Shown here in pieces: positions 31,389-42,367 of a stretch of 64,000 nucleotides of DNA. The stretch's first letter is position 1, and every line of letters begins with the position of its first letter. Location of the stretch: the NCBI RefSeq assembly GCF_004359215.1, contig NW_027152213.1, positions 1,733,600 to 1,797,599 of the forward strand, given 5' to 3'. Below the pieces are notes generated by a model. That model did no database searches. It was not told the DNA's origin and worked only from the letters and a program-made list of their open reading frames with translations. The position numbers were made by a program, and so were the translations under genes. This DNA is from Bremia lactucae (taxonomy: Eukaryota > Oomycota > Peronosporomycetes > Peronosporales > Peronosporaceae).

Positions 31389-32501
31389 TCAAGCTTGCCA
31401 CATTAGAATTAAACATTTTGATAGTTTCGAATGGTTCCACCTTTCTTGCCGCAATCTTGGCTCTTGGTGTCCCATATTTTTCGCAGCGTGTTTAAACGAT
31501 ATTTTGCGAGTATCAAGTATAAGTAGATCTCCAACTTTGAATTCGACCTGATTTATTCGGCGCTTTTGATCGTAATATTGCTTTTGCGAAGCTTGTGCTA
31601 TCAACAGATTTCTGCGAGCCTGATCGATGATATTTGCTCGTACTTCGATAAACTCTTTTGCGTAAACGTCAATATCCTTTGGTTGACTAGTCCAGCCCAG
31701 TGACTTTTGCCATGCAGAGCGTTCCCTTCTTCCCGTATCTATTTCAAAGGAAGAGTATCCAGTAGATGCACGAACCAGTATAGACGCATACTCTATGCTT
31801 CCCAAGTGTTCGGTCCTGTCAGTGCCATGGTAAGATGCTATGCGATTGAGTGCGTCTTCTACCACAAGGTTCTGGCGCTCGGTCTGTCCATCGGCTTAAG
31901 CCCGATAAGCGGTTGTAATACTTAGACGAACACCGATGATCGTCATCAATGACTTCGAAAACATGGACGTGAACTTGCTATCTCGGTCACTGATATTAAC
32001 TGCGGGAATACCATGGTGTCGAATGACAGCATCAAAAAATACTTTTGCTGTGGTGCATGCATCGTCCTTATCGTGCACTGCTGCATACTTCGTGCGTTTG
32101 GAAAACTTATCGACAACAGTTAGGATGGCAAATCCATTGGAAACAGGAAGCCCTCTTATAAAGTCCATTGATACCACTTGCCAGCAAGCATCCGGTATTG
32201 GAATTGGCATAAGTAATACGTTGTTTTTTTGTTAATTATCATGTTTCCGACGTGCGCAGGTTTCCCAAGTTTTGACATATTCCTTGACGTTTCTCTGCAA
32301 CGATTTCCGGTAATACCACTGAGCAACTCGCAAGAATGTTCTGCGATTGCCCGGCAGAGCAGCTATTGCCGAATTATCATATTTCGATATTACATTCGTT
32401 CGCAAGCGGTTGTTGTTGAGCACGCAAAGACGTTTAATGTGCGCAAAAACAACAATTTCTCTTGCTTCACAATCAATAAACTTGTTTCGGAGCTTTTCCA
32501 T
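31389..32501 (-). pseudogene. Integrase of family 5 Pol
   Basis: Zinc module remnant ending NVKEYVKTWETCARRKHDN (32280-32232, the CxxC pair). Catalytic core: VVSMDFIRGLPVSNGFAILT (32175-32110), VNISDRDSKFTSMFSKSLM (32010-31950) and ADGQTERQNLVVEDALNR (about 31900-31845), so Asp, Asp and Glu are all retained, though in different frames. The C-terminal part has QKQYYDQKRRINQVEFKVGD and LLILDTRKI (31590-31500). I see no chromodomain after it. Confidence 0.8.
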
Positions 32502-32581
32502 GCTTCTTTAGGCAATTCTGGCAAAGCCTTATTGAAGTAGCTTACGAACTTCTGTTGACAACTCGCCATACGACACTGTCA

Positions 32582-34173
32582 TTAAGGCAGCAACTTGCAG
32601 AGTCTCAGCTTCCTCCCGGGGCAGAGTTGGCACCGAGGGCGAACAAAGTAAACGTGTACCTCGTTGTTGGCAACTAGAAAATCGCACTTATGAAAGCGGA
32701 TATTGTCCACGACAGAATCATCAGGCCGGCGCGAAAGCGCATCAGCTACAACGTTTAAAGCACCATTAATGTGGTGTATAGTAAACGCGTATTGAGCGAA
32801 GGTGGTCAAGTATCGAGCCAACTTCGGCGAGACTGACGGATGATGAAGAAGCCAAGAGCAGGCGCTATTGCCCATTTTTCTAACCCCTCTTTTATTGCAA
32901 ATAGATCCTTCTCACGAGCAGGCCAACTAATCTCACGGATTCCAAGTTTCTTTGAGTAAAACGCTACTGGATGGTCATGTCTATTGATAAATTGCGATAA
33001 GTCGCCACCAATGCACGACCCCGATGCATCCGTAGTGAGAACAAACGGGCGTGAAGAGTTAGGCAAAGTCAGCACAGGTGCAGCTTGTAAGGCAGACTTC
33101 AGCCTTACGAGCAAATCCTCTTGTTCTGCATTCAAGACCCATGAAAAATCTTTCCTAACGAGATGGCTCAACGGCAGAACTATTTGCGCAAACTGATGAA
33201 TAAAGCGGCGATAATAACAAGCAAGACCAAGAAAACTTTGCGATTCCTTTACAGAGGTAAGTGAAGGCCACTTCGCGATTGCTTCCGCCTTTGTTTTCGA
33301 TAAATAATCCGTCACCAGAAACAGCGTGCCCCAAAAAGCTGACCTCTTGACGCGCGAACTTGCACTTACCAATGTGAGCGAAGAGTATTCACTTGCGTAA
33401 GACGTCGAACACGATAGCATGAAATAATTGACCCCAGTATTACATTAAAAGTAATTAATAGCCAATGGTGTCAGGGTTATGAATGTTCAGATAATTTAGA
33501 ATTTTCAGAAGTACCTTTTTTTGAGACGGAAAAGATGCATGTACCATCCAAATATACAACAACGAATGAGAACTTTTCAAAAAGAACACGCATCAAGCGC
33601 GACGAAATGCGAGGCATTCCAGCAAGGCCCATCGGCGCAACGCACCACTGATATGTCTCATTTGATTTACGAAACGCAGTGTACGTTTTGCTATCCGGAT
33701 GAATATGCCTCTGATGGTACCCTTGAGCTAAGTCAATGACTGTGAAGTAGCTCATACCATACATCTTATCGAATAATTTATCGATTCGCGGCAAAGGTAT
33801 TTTAGGGACGACTGACGTTGAGTTGACGTAACGAAAGCCAATCACCCAACTGAGCAAAATGTTCGCGTTTCCGGATCGAATCCATTCCGAACGAGATACA
33901 CCTCGTACCGATCGTTGGGTCATTTTAAGGAATGCCGAAGATGTTTGATACCCAAAGCGAGTCTGAAAGCTCGATCTATCCGCATGAAAGGTTCTCATCG
34001 ACGAACTTCTGTAAAGCCTTTTGTTCAGCTTGTGAAAGTCGAAATGGCGAACGATTACTCGGTTGCACACCGGGCTGTATATTGATACCAAACTCCACCG
34101 ACCGATGAGGAGGCAATGAATTCGGTAACTTTTCTGGGAATACATCTTTATAGGAATCGAGTAAAGCCTTCAA
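32582..34173 (-). pseudogene. Reverse transcriptase and RNase H of family 5 Pol
   Basis: RT segments: FRLSQAEQKALQKFVDENL (34052-33990), VVPKIPLPRIDKLFDKMYGM then YFTVIDLAQGYHQRHI (33810-33690), WCVAPMGLAGMPRISSRLM (a damaged PFGLTNAPATFQ; 33650-33590) and VVVYLDGTCIFS (33570-33535), where the second Asp of the catalytic pair reads Gly. RNase H: FVLTTDASGSCIGGDLSQF (33050-32990), AFYSKKLGIREISWPAREKD, and HHINGALNVVADALSRRPDD (32782-32720). Frame breaks between segments. Confidence 0.82.
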
Positions 34174-34634
34174 TCGTTTTCACGAGGTTTTGTAAATTCC
34201 GACTCTTGATAAATTTTGACACGATAGACTTCTTCAAATTGTGATGTCTTCAATTTCCTTAAGAAGTCAGCAGAGGAATAATGACCGATTCACAACCTCA
34301 TCATATGGTATGTCACCACTTTTGAACGAAACTTGATGAGTACGTCAATTAATGATTGGCTCGTGCGCAGCACACCAGGGCTTACCCGGAATTACATCAT
34401 GGCAATTGCTCATTGGCCACTCAATGACCGGAACGTCAGAAATTCGATTATCATCAAATGGGCTATTGGCGACTCCTTTCTTCACTTATTTTTGGTGTTA
34501 TTAGTGCCTTCGAAACGAGTGACTTGAAAGCCATTTCAGGACATGACGCATTGCAGCAAACTCGGCTTCACCCCATTGCATGTGGCGCCAGAATCGAGTA
34601 TCATATTGACAGCACGATCGTCAAGATGACCCTT

Positions 34635-35990
34635 TTAGATGATCAAATCTTTTCCCGTGAAGGAAGCAAAGTCAGCTTCACATAGTGTGGTGATAGCTTC
34701 GTTTGACGCAGTCGCGATGGTTTCTTCTTTAACTGACTCATTCACGAAATAGTTGGCGTTCGCACGATCGCGACGATATCCGTTGCCGCGATTATTTTGC
34801 TGGTTCCTGCGCTTGTAACACTGCTGAATCGTGTGCCCCAGTATTTTGCAGTATGCACACTTTCGTTTATTTCGACGTCGATTATGGACGCAAGAAGACC
34901 TATTAAATGGCCGAGCATTGCCGATTTCCATCGGCTCTGGCTTCTTGTTTAATTCTCTGGCCACATTTTGTGGACCAGGACGAGGTTTTGTAGCGTTGTG
35001 GTGATGATAAACACCCGAATGTGTGCGTTCAAAATCGAGCGCCACAGTAATAGCATCCTACAGTGCGTTTCCCCGTCGATATTGAACTTCTTCTTGAGTT
35101 CTTGCTTTAAACCCTCGTTGAAAATAGATGAAATGTCAACTCGAGTCATGTCCTCAACTTGCGAAATAATGTGTCGAGATTTCGCAATGTAGTCCGTTAA
35201 GCCTTTGCAATTGGCTTGTCTCAGCCGATGCAGATCGTCTCGAAGACGTTGTTGCAGATCCGCAAAGACGAATTGTTTTTTTTTCACTGCTAGAGAAAAC
35301 TCATCGGCTGAGTGAATTTCTTTTTTGATGCAGCAAGAGCCATTGTGCTGCTGGTCCTCGCAATGAGCTTCCTAGTACGGCAAGTACTTGAGGAGCCTTT
35401 GCGTCCTCTTTCCACTTCTTACCGTGCGCAATAAAATATTGCTGTACTTGCGCGTAATAAAGGCGAACCGACTCTTCGCTTTTTCCGCTTTACGTCGGCA
35501 TCCTTAGCCCGTCCACCTTAAGCCCACCTATCTTTTAGGAATTAGCGAATGTTTTGATTAACTCTTGTTGTTGCTGTAGCATGTGCATCATTTGCTGCAT
35601 TAGCTCGGCGTTTGAGGGTTGCCCATAATGGAAGAAGAATGTGTTCGGAACTATAAAAAGACTAGGCTCTTAAGTTGAACCGAAGATCCTTAAAAATGGT
35701 GCGCTCGGCTTCTTCTAAAAGCGCGTATACCTCGTGTAACGGAGCTGATAAGGTGGACTCTTGCTTGGGCAGGCATCCTTTCTCCTTGGTGAGTTGCTTT
35801 GCTAAGATCTTTGCAATGCGTCGGGCCTTTTGTAATGCGTCGGGTCTTTTGTAATGACGCAGGCAAATCGTTCGCAGTCTTTGCAGACTTTTCACCGTAC
35901 TCAAAGAGGAAAGCCTTACTACAGTAGTATGGAATCTGATTATTAGCTTTTAGCTTTTTGCTCATAAATCTCAACGACTTTCTTTAGCCA
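34635..35990 (-). pseudogene. Gag of family 5 element
   Basis: C-terminal nucleocapsid with a complete zinc knuckle CAYCKILGHTIQQC (CX2CX4HX4C, about 34862-34820) in a basic, Asn-rich context, preceded by KPRPGPQNVARELNKKPEPM. The upstream capsid region reads FADLQQRLRDDLHRLRQANC and ISQVEDMTRVDISSIFNEGL (35270-35105). Further N-terminal remnants reach about 35974. Several frame changes. Confidence 0.75.
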
Positions 35991-36289
35991 TTAAGCGTAA
36001 TGGGTAAGAGATTCAATCTTATTCCAGATGGATTAACTGTTTCACCGTGTTAAGCCGGTCCCAACCTCACACAGACTAAGCGACTATATCTGTCAGGCAG
36101 ACGCTTAGAGTTACAGTGGATACTGAAGCCACACAATCAAAACTGCTACGCAGCGCTTCCAAAGGAATGGAGCAGTTGACTGCGAGCGGAAATTCCCACG
36201 CTACAAGCAGTACGTTACTGGCTGCGAGTGGAATCCCTTACGCTACAAGTAGTGCTGGGCAATCCAACGCAGTGCAATCCAGCGAAGCG

Positions 36290-36432
36290 CGAACGGACGG
36301 CAAAGAAGCGAGCGGACGGCGAAGAAGCGAGCAGACGGCGAAGAAGCGAGTAGACGGCGAAGAAGCGAGCGGACGGCGAAGAAGCGAGCGGACGGCGAAG
36401 AAGCGAGCGGACGGCGAAGAAGCGAGCGGAAG
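36290..36432. repeat. 19-bp tandem minisatellite
   Basis: About seven copies of a 19-bp unit (agcgagcggacggcgaaga with variants such as agcgagcagacgg and agcgagtagacgg). Because 19 is not a multiple of three, a given frame cycles through all phases every 57 bp, yet both strands stay open here (for example RRSERTAKKRADGEEASGR on plus, RFFAVRSLLRRPLASSPSA on minus). Those open frames are a by-product of the repeat, not genes. It lies in the leader of the family 5 element, 20 bp from the 5' LTR. Confidence 0.85.
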
Positions 36433-36451
36433 ACCAACAAGTGGTACCACT

Positions 36452-36701
36452 TGTGAGGAATGAGGGTAAATTACGACTGAATTATTTTTTTTGCTTTACT
36501 AGCCGATACTTTTGGCTCATCCTCTAAGGATCGCCTATCCTAAATCTAATTATTACTAAGTATCATCTCTCCTTATTGCGCCAACCTTTTTACTTGTTTT
36601 TATTATGGCGCATATGTAATTTGAATCAATAGAAAAGGAATGGTATAAAAGATAAATCGAAATGAGTGGTCATGGGCTCAGCGAGTTGAATGGTCCTGAC
36701 A
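36452..36701 (-). repeat. Family 5 5' LTR
   Basis: 250 bp. Its outer edge (36701) touches the first base of the host segment duplicated at 30333-30814, and its inner edge faces the primer site and the minisatellite. Pairs with 30815-31061. Confidence 0.88.
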
Positions 36702-37147
36702 ATCTCGCGCTGGGACGGAGATAGTGTGCGGTACAAGGAACACCTGTTTATTTTACTTAGCTAGCACTACGTCGTAACGAAGTATACTTACTAAACAGTG
36801 TAGAGCAAATTAGAGACTGTTTCTTGTCGTCGTTATTTTTAATATTCATATCCTTCTATGGCTAGTATGAAGGACTTAGACCTTTGTCCATCTGTAAACT
36901 AGAATCGGTTGCCGCACTCTATCTCTACAGCCTTACCAAATATACATCAGCCAAAGGATCATGTTTTCCTAAAATTTTACTTAGTTAAACTGTTTGCTAA
37001 CTGGCATTCTTTTTTTTAATTAATAACGATCTGGCAATAAAATCCATTCAAATAACAAAATAAAAATTTCCAAAAAATAACCTACCCCCCGTTCTTCCGA
37101 ACACTTTCTTGAACAGGATCCGCAGCAGTCGACAAAGTTTAGCAACG

Positions 37148-37906
37148 ATGTCGGACTGGCGCCGTGATCTTCAGCTCGTGGGCGTCGTTTTCATAGTCAC
37201 CACGGCGCTATTAGGCGTGATGTTGCACTCGCTGGTAATCTCGACGCTCACAGACACCGAGTGGCTCGCGCTTCGACTGCCTACAACGCTCGAGGCAGCT
37301 CAAGAGCTAGGCAAGACCCTTCAGAGCTTCTCCGAGCGCCAACGAGGTTCACTTTTGCTCGCACACATGGGCTGCTATCTATACCTGCAAACATTTGCGA
37401 TTCCGGGCACCGTATTTTTCAATCTATTGGGCGGCGCGTTGTTTGGGATGACGCTGGGATTTCCTCTGTGCTTGGCTAACAACACACTGGGATCGGTCTT
37501 TATGTTTCTCCTTTCGCGGCGTTTTGGCTACCGCGTCGTCACGCACTTTTTTCCGCAAAAACTCGATCGCTTAAGAAGTATATTGGACGCACATCGCGAC
37601 GAAATGGCGCTGAATATGATATTCCTGCGCGTATTTCCATTCACCCCCAATTGGTTTATTAACATGGCGTCGCCCCACTTGGCCATTCCGCTAGGCCAAT
37701 TTACGTTAGGCCCGCTATTTGGGCTCGTTCCGTACAATTTCCTGAGCTGCAAAGCTGGGCTTATTCTGCGCGAGCTACGATCGCGTGGAGACATTATTGA
37801 TAGCGCCACGACGATGCAGCTTATAGTGGTTGCTATCGTAGGTGGCCTTGTGCTCCCAAGACTAAAGAGGCGTTTTGCCACGACCACTGGTACCAAGCAT
37901 GATTAA
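37148..37906 (+). CDS. TMEM41/VTT-domain (SNARE-associated Golgi type) membrane protein
   Basis: 252 residues from the ATG at 37148 (MSDWRRDLQLVGVVF). An in-frame TTG lies upstream but there is no upstream ATG, and the duplicated copy at 30333-30814 also ends in these codons. Features: an N-terminal hydrophobic segment (about residues 10-32), then FAIPGTVFFNLLGGALFGMT, LANNTLGSVFMFLLSRRFGY, FLRVFPFTPNWFINMASPHL and GLVPYNFLSCKAGLILREL, the arrangement of TMEM41A/B proteins, with a C-terminal hydrophobic segment near residue 230. TMEM41B acts in the ER as a lipid scramblase in autophagosome and lipid-droplet formation (family knowledge); the role here is inferred. Single exon, complete length. 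Its promoter region sits directly against the family 5 LTR. Confidence 0.9.
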   Translation: MSDWRRDLQLVGVVFIVTTALLGVMLHSLVISTLTDTEWLALRLPTTLEAAQELGKTLQSFSERQRGSLLLAHMGCYLYLQTFAIPGTVFFNLLGGALFGMTLGFPLCLANNTLGSVFMFLLSRRFGYRVVTHFFPQKLDRLRSILDAHRDEMALNMIFLRVFPFTPNWFINMASPHLAIPLGQFTLGPLFGLVPYNFLSCKAGLILRELRSRGDIIDSATTMQLIVVAIVGGLVLPRLKRRFATTTGTKHD

Positions 37907-39520
37907 ATTGAGTGTTTAAATTACGTTTGTCTTGTCCAAGTTTTTGCTGAATTGAGTAAGTTTCAGATAATTAAAAAAATCTAAAAGCTATCATTCAGCG
38001 TGTATCAAACGCACTATTTTTTTTTTTGTTCGTCGGGACCAAGCTAGACAAAATAAATGTCAGAGATACTTCTTATTCATTCGACGCCAGGCCAATTAGG
38101 TCTGCAGAGCTCTTATTGGGTTTGACTATCACAAGGTGCGTAATTAGATCCCGAATTTTCAGTATTTAAAATGCTAGACACGGGCGGATTTTAATTTTTT
38201 TCTGACAGACTGTAATCGTGAAGGTCTTCTTTCGTTGGAATGGATATGCAAATCTTTTAGATTATTATTAGAGTATACAATTATACGAGTAGTCTGCGCT
38301 GGTGCTCCCTCGCACTGCAGCAGCAATTTTCAATTATTTTGTTTGGCGGGAGTTGTTATACCTTTTAACGATTACTTTCAAACAGAAAAAAAGTTATCGC
38401 GATTACAACTTAAGATTCTGGAATGTGATGCTAAAAATTAATGGCTAGAACACTGCGATGTAAGAAATAGCTAATTAATTTCAAGGGAAAGCACAATATC
38501 GTTCAAGCTAATGCGAGGTTTAAATCAAGCTGTCGACGTCCTAACTGCAATAAGCCACGAAAATGCAGGCTGTTTTCCGTATCAAAACAAAAGCAGCCGA
38601 CCGGCCGTGATGGCAAAAGGTGGTTCTACCAAGAGAATTCAAGGTGCCTTCCTCTAATATTTTAAGCGCAAATAGGTTTTCATCCGACTTCTATACAAAC
38701 ACGTAAAAACTCGCGGTACTCAAAAGTGATTAGCAAGCAACTTAACGATTTAGAGGTATGCCAGCGTCGACGTCCTGTCATGTAAAAAGACGCATTCTTC
38801 ACATTGCCGTATTAAGACGCAATTTTTTTTGCGAAGTCTTCGGGGCCGTGTAGGAGTCACTTAGCTTGCTCATCACCAAATAAAAAAATGCTCTTCGATC
38901 AATCGCTGCAAACTTTCATGTTCCTCGCGAAACAAACTTTTGCGCAATATTGGACGCATATTCCCAAAAACAGTTTATTATTTGCGACTGAACTTCATTG
39001 CAATGTGCGCTCATGAATGTGTTGGAGGTCTCCGCATTGCATAATTCAGAGGAGTGCTATTATGTAAGGCACGAAAATATTCTAGATCGTGTTTTTCTGT
39101 CACATGCAACAGGCTTTCTAGCTACTGGTAGCGTTAAAGACTTGCATTGGCCTTGTATGCAAATTGCCTGAGGTCACTTTAGGTTTTCCGACACTATTTA
39201 AATAACTCATGTTACAGCTCTCCCGTGACCTCAAGAGCAAACGGTTGTATCAGACGATGTACTGTATGTACAGTATTATTTACGCTACTTTTTTTTTGCA
39301 GTTTCCATTTTGAGGTTGTCAAGGATGTAAGAAACTATTTTAAATTTTAAATTTGAGCTATTATGGAGTATTAAGCGGCTAAAAAAGCATCTTCGGCTAC
39401 TATTGCTTGTCAGCTTGAAAATAAAAAAAGTTTTGAAGCAATAATGGACTACGTACCTAATATCACGCTGTACAAGAAATGACTCAAAACCAATAAAAAC
39501 AACACTCTTCGCCTTGCGTC
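37907..39520. other. 1.6-kb intergenic region
   Basis: AT-rich, with poly-A and poly-T runs and no coding signal on either strand. The longest open frame (38235-38441, 68 codons) has no family features. I saw no LTR or other element from this window in it. It probably holds the 3' end of the VTT gene and the promoter of the gene at 39521. Confidence 0.6.
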
Positions 39521-40141
39521 ATGGCCTTCATGTCGGTAGCTCGTCAGGCACGCGCCACTTCTCGATTCCTCTATTCCCGTATGCGCGTTTGTCCTCTTGT
39601 AGCTAATGAGCAATTCTTGCAGCGAACGAAGTGGCAGCGCTTGCCCTGTGCGATGGAGTCTCCGATCCTATCGACTCGAGTAGGCTTTTTGCGAACAAAG
39701 GTGAGCGAGCGTGTGGTCCTGCCAGAAGAGAACGAAATTGAACCTACGCTAGCATTTGACGACAGTGAAATGACAATTGAAGATGCTTCGATTGAAAACT
39801 TGCTGAAAGAGCTCAATGAAGTTTTTGAAATTATTGCTGCTGTGCCACTGATGGATGAAGAGGAGTATGGGGAAGTGCGCCAACACTTTGAGAGTGGCAG
39901 TGGTCTTGATGAGATTGATGAACGTGGGTATAATATTAAAGCTGGGACGCATAAGATTTGGAAGGGTGAGCGCGACCTTACAAAGATTGTTGAGGGATTG
40001 GATACCGATTCGGCCCAGATTCTGCAGCGTATCCTGCTCCACACGCTTAATATTGAGAGAAAAGTGCGTGAGATGCTCTCGAATGGTGGAGTTGATCCCG
40101 ATGACAAAGATGAGTTGCAAGAAGACAATCAGGTCATTTGA
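39521..40141 (+). CDS. TCAIM-like paralogue lacking the DUF4460 segment
   Basis: 206 residues from ATG (MAFMSVARQARATSRF). The N-terminus is Arg/Ser-rich with few acidic residues, consistent with a mitochondrial presequence. Residues about 86-190 (IENLLKELNEVFEIIAAVPL, HFESGSGLDEIDERGYNIKA, GLDTDSAQILQRILLHTLNI) align well with the C-terminal part of the neighbouring gene at 40504-41601, and the presequence aligns too (LSTR, then RTKVSER). The central ~150 residues of the neighbour, including its J-like HPD segment, are absent. The acidic C-terminus ends DDKDELQEDNQVI. Intact frame. A tandem duplicate that has lost a domain, or an ancestral short form. Function unknown. Confidence 0.78.
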   Translation: MAFMSVARQARATSRFLYSRMRVCPLVANEQFLQRTKWQRLPCAMESPILSTRVGFLRTKVSERVVLPEENEIEPTLAFDDSEMTIEDASIENLLKELNEVFEIIAAVPLMDEEEYGEVRQHFESGSGLDEIDERGYNIKAGTHKIWKGERDLTKIVEGLDTDSAQILQRILLHTLNIERKVREMLSNGGVDPDDKDELQEDNQVI

Positions 40142-40503
40142 GATTGTCCGTTAAAAAAGAAGTCATCTCGACACCATCAAGGTATTGCGGAGATCTTGGT
40201 CGAGCCCGCGTGCTTTGCTTTTGCTCTTAACTTTTGATTCGACACAGGCAATCAAGACGTCTAAGTCCCGTATAAATGATGTACGTATACTTGCACCATT
40301 GATAAATTCTCCTTATCTTATGTTAGAAATAAAGAACGATTGTAAGAATACCTCGCCGTAAAATGCACAAGAAAATGGGCAACATGTAATTTCAGGCATG
40401 ACCCGAATTTGTGCTCATTACGAAAAACGCATATTTTGCTCTCAAAAAAAGTGATAAATAATTTTATTCATTCTTGCCTTCAGGGCTCTGAAAAGCGGTG
40501 GTA

Positions 40504-41601
40504 ATGGGCTTCGTCGCACTAGCTCGTCAGACGCTTATCGTTTCTCGCTTCCAAATGCACGCGTCTACACGCTTAAGCACAGCAATTCCCTGGCAACAAA
40601 TGCATAAGCACCGCGTGCCTTGCTCTATCGACCCTCCATTCCTATCAACCCGAACCAGCAGCATTAGTTTTGTACGAACAAAAGTCAGCGAACGCACGCT
40701 CCGTCGGAAGAAATTACGCGTCAACAAGAGCCAAAAAGGAGTCAAGGTGCCAATTCTTAAAGAAACGTTGCGCAAGCTCTATTTGCGTACGCATCCGGAT
40801 CTCTTTGGACAGTATCCAACGCAGCAGCGCGCAAATGAGGAATCGTACAAAGAGCTCTTGGGCATCCTGGACGCCATTGAGAAACACAATCAATTTCCCC
40901 CAGCCAAGACCTTAAAACTTCCATTTTTTTTAAAAACACCTATCGAGGGTGAATTTAAAGAAGTCGAGTTGCAACTACGCACGACGGGAGGTGCATGTAA
41001 TACGTTGGTAGAGGAGGCATTGGGTCAATTTTTCAGCAACTGTGGGCTCCCTGAGGTCTTTCAATGGGACAAAGGAAGCTGGGGCAAAAGTGTAGGTAAA
41101 CACGCAGTAGAGAATCCAAATTTAGGCTTTGAAAAGGAAGATGAAACGCATGAGAACGACCGTCACGAGGCCAAGCGCGAAGAACGGCATTCTTCAGCTC
41201 CGGCTTATAATCCCGTGGATCGTAAAGCACCAGAAGATCATTCGATTGAAAAGGTTCTGAATGAGTTAGACGACACGTTGCAGCTTATTGCTGTCGTGCC
41301 ATATCTTGACGACGACGACAAGCAACAGCAAGCTATTAAAACTCATTTTGAACACGGATCAGGTCTCGATGACCTCGATGCTCAAGGGTATTCACTGAAA
41401 GCGGGAGTTATTCAATTGTGGCAAGGCGAACGGAATCTACAGGCACTGATTCCTGGATTAGATGGCGACTCGGCGATTCTAATGCAGCGAATTTTGCTTC
41501 ATACCGTCGATATTGAAAAGCGTCTCGAGAACGTCATTGCTCAAAGCTCCTTGGACGTTACGAGATTCACTGCGGAAGCTTGTAATCAACAGAGCGAGTA
41601 A
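40504..41601 (+). CDS. TCAIM-like mitochondrial protein (DUF4460-type domain)
   Basis: 365 residues from the ATG at 40504 (MGFVALARQTLIVSRF). The N-terminal ~75 residues are basic and hydroxylated, typical of a mitochondrial presequence. Residues about 86-127 (ETLRKLYLRTHPDLFGQYPT, then ESYKELLGILDAIEKH) match the DUF4460 domain of T-cell activation inhibitor, mitochondrial (TCAIM) homologues; the THPDLF motif recalls the HPD of J-domains. A region with FFLKTPIEGEFKEVELQLRT follows, then an acidic linker, then the C-terminal segment shared with the upstream paralogue (HFEHGSGLDDLDAQGYSLKA, GLDGDSAILMQRILLHTVDI). Complete single exon, 362 bp downstream of the paralogue on the same strand. Domain assignment is from memory of the family and the role is unknown. 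Confidence 0.8.
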   Translation: MGFVALARQTLIVSRFQMHASTRLSTAIPWQQMHKHRVPCSIDPPFLSTRTSSISFVRTKVSERTLRRKKLRVNKSQKGVKVPILKETLRKLYLRTHPDLFGQYPTQQRANEESYKELLGILDAIEKHNQFPPAKTLKLPFFLKTPIEGEFKEVELQLRTTGGACNTLVEEALGQFFSNCGLPEVFQWDKGSWGKSVGKHAVENPNLGFEKEDETHENDRHEAKREERHSSAPAYNPVDRKAPEDHSIEKVLNELDDTLQLIAVVPYLDDDDKQQQAIKTHFEHGSGLDDLDAQGYSLKAGVIQLWQGERNLQALIPGLDGDSAILMQRILLHTVDIEKRLENVIAQSSLDVTRFTAEACNQQSE

Positions 41602-41834
41602 AGATTCTTGGATGACTTTATCGATAAAAGATTATCGCGTTATGTGGGCATTTACAATGAATTAATTGTTAAGCACTGAACTTACATGCCCAAATGCACA
41701 AAAGATGACACGGCACTAGGACCTGCACCCAGGATTGGAAAGAATAGTGAATTACTTCTTTGAGTCGCTGTCCTAGACAGGAATTAGCTCTTACATAACA
41801 TCGAGTGACCCGGGGCCGTCAGTTTAGCACGAAA
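41602..41834. other. Short intergenic region before the family 4 LTR
   Basis: No coding signal. It contains the 3' flank of the TCAIM-like gene, and its end (gtcagtttagcacgaaa) meets the LTR at 41835. Confidence 0.5.
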
Positions 41835-42367
41835 TGGAACGGGGTGTACCGTTAAAACATGAATATTATTTCTGTAAGAGAAAATAATAAAGAAGTATTT
41901 ACGTTGGAATTGTTATATTCAACTTAAATTCCTAGGTACTTAATTGAAGTAATAAAAAAAAAACCTACCACTTAAGTGTGCTTCATATATATGTGACCCA
42001 CCCTTATGTATGTGATGCACATTGGTACATCCTAGCGTCATCCGCTATGCGAAATACCCAAAAACGATACGCTCGCAGCACATATTAGTCTATCTACAAA
42101 GACGGCATTTATGCTAGGTAATAACAGAAATTTATATTTAATGCGATTAAATATAAATCAGTCTTAAACTTACAATATACTTGATAAGTTTGCACGAGGA
42201 GCCGGATTACCGCTCCCGTGACGACACTTTTATCAGTGTACTTCGTGAGTTGGGTGAGGTCGCTAAGGCGCCCACCACAAACCTCACTGCACGTGAGAGA
42301 AGGCGGTAAATCGTCGAAGGTGTGTGCGTGCGTAGTACGTGGCAGCTTTAAGTAGCGCCCGTCTACA
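41835..42367 (+). repeat. Family 4 LTR (plus)
   Basis: 533 bp from TGGAACGGGGTGTACCG (mutated TGTAACGGGG) to CGCCCGTCTACA. It matches 29055-29584 from about 41990 onward; the first ~110 bp look more like family 2 LTR sequence (gaaaataataaagaag), suggesting a recombinant LTR. Followed two bases later by TGGTGGAAC, a primer-site candidate that differs from the TGGTAGCAC of families 1-3 and 6. Confidence 0.75.

Larger units (their letters stand above)
30815..36701 (-). mobile_element. Ty3/Gypsy family 5 element with both LTRs
   Basis: A 5.9-kb element on the minus strand. LTRs are 36452-36701 (5') and 30815-31061 (3'), each about 250 bp, running TGTCAGGACCA to CACA on the minus strand. A purine tract GGGGAGGA (minus strand of 31062-31069) abuts the 3' LTR. 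A candidate primer site TGGTACCAC lies next to the 5' LTR (complement of 36441-36449). Gag, RT, RNase H and integrase are all recognisable, but each has stops or shifts. It is flanked on both sides by copies of the same host sequence. Confidence 0.88.

Noticed and set aside
36290..36432. Possible CRISPR-like array
   Set aside because: Eukaryotic context, units are contiguous with no spacers.
36238..36450. RSLLRR strings resembling an RXLR-type effector motif
   Set aside because: Produced by the minisatellite; no signal peptide and no independent support.
36116..36463. 115-codon Arg/Ser/Ala-rich frame with RRRSE repeats (possible nuclear protein or effector)
   Set aside because: It is the translation of the 19-bp minisatellite, equally open on the other strand, and lies in the leader and LTR of the family 5 element.
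37109..37147. Upstream start for the TMEM41-like gene
   Set aside because: The in-frame upstream codon is TTG; the first ATG is at 37148 and fits the family's N-terminus.
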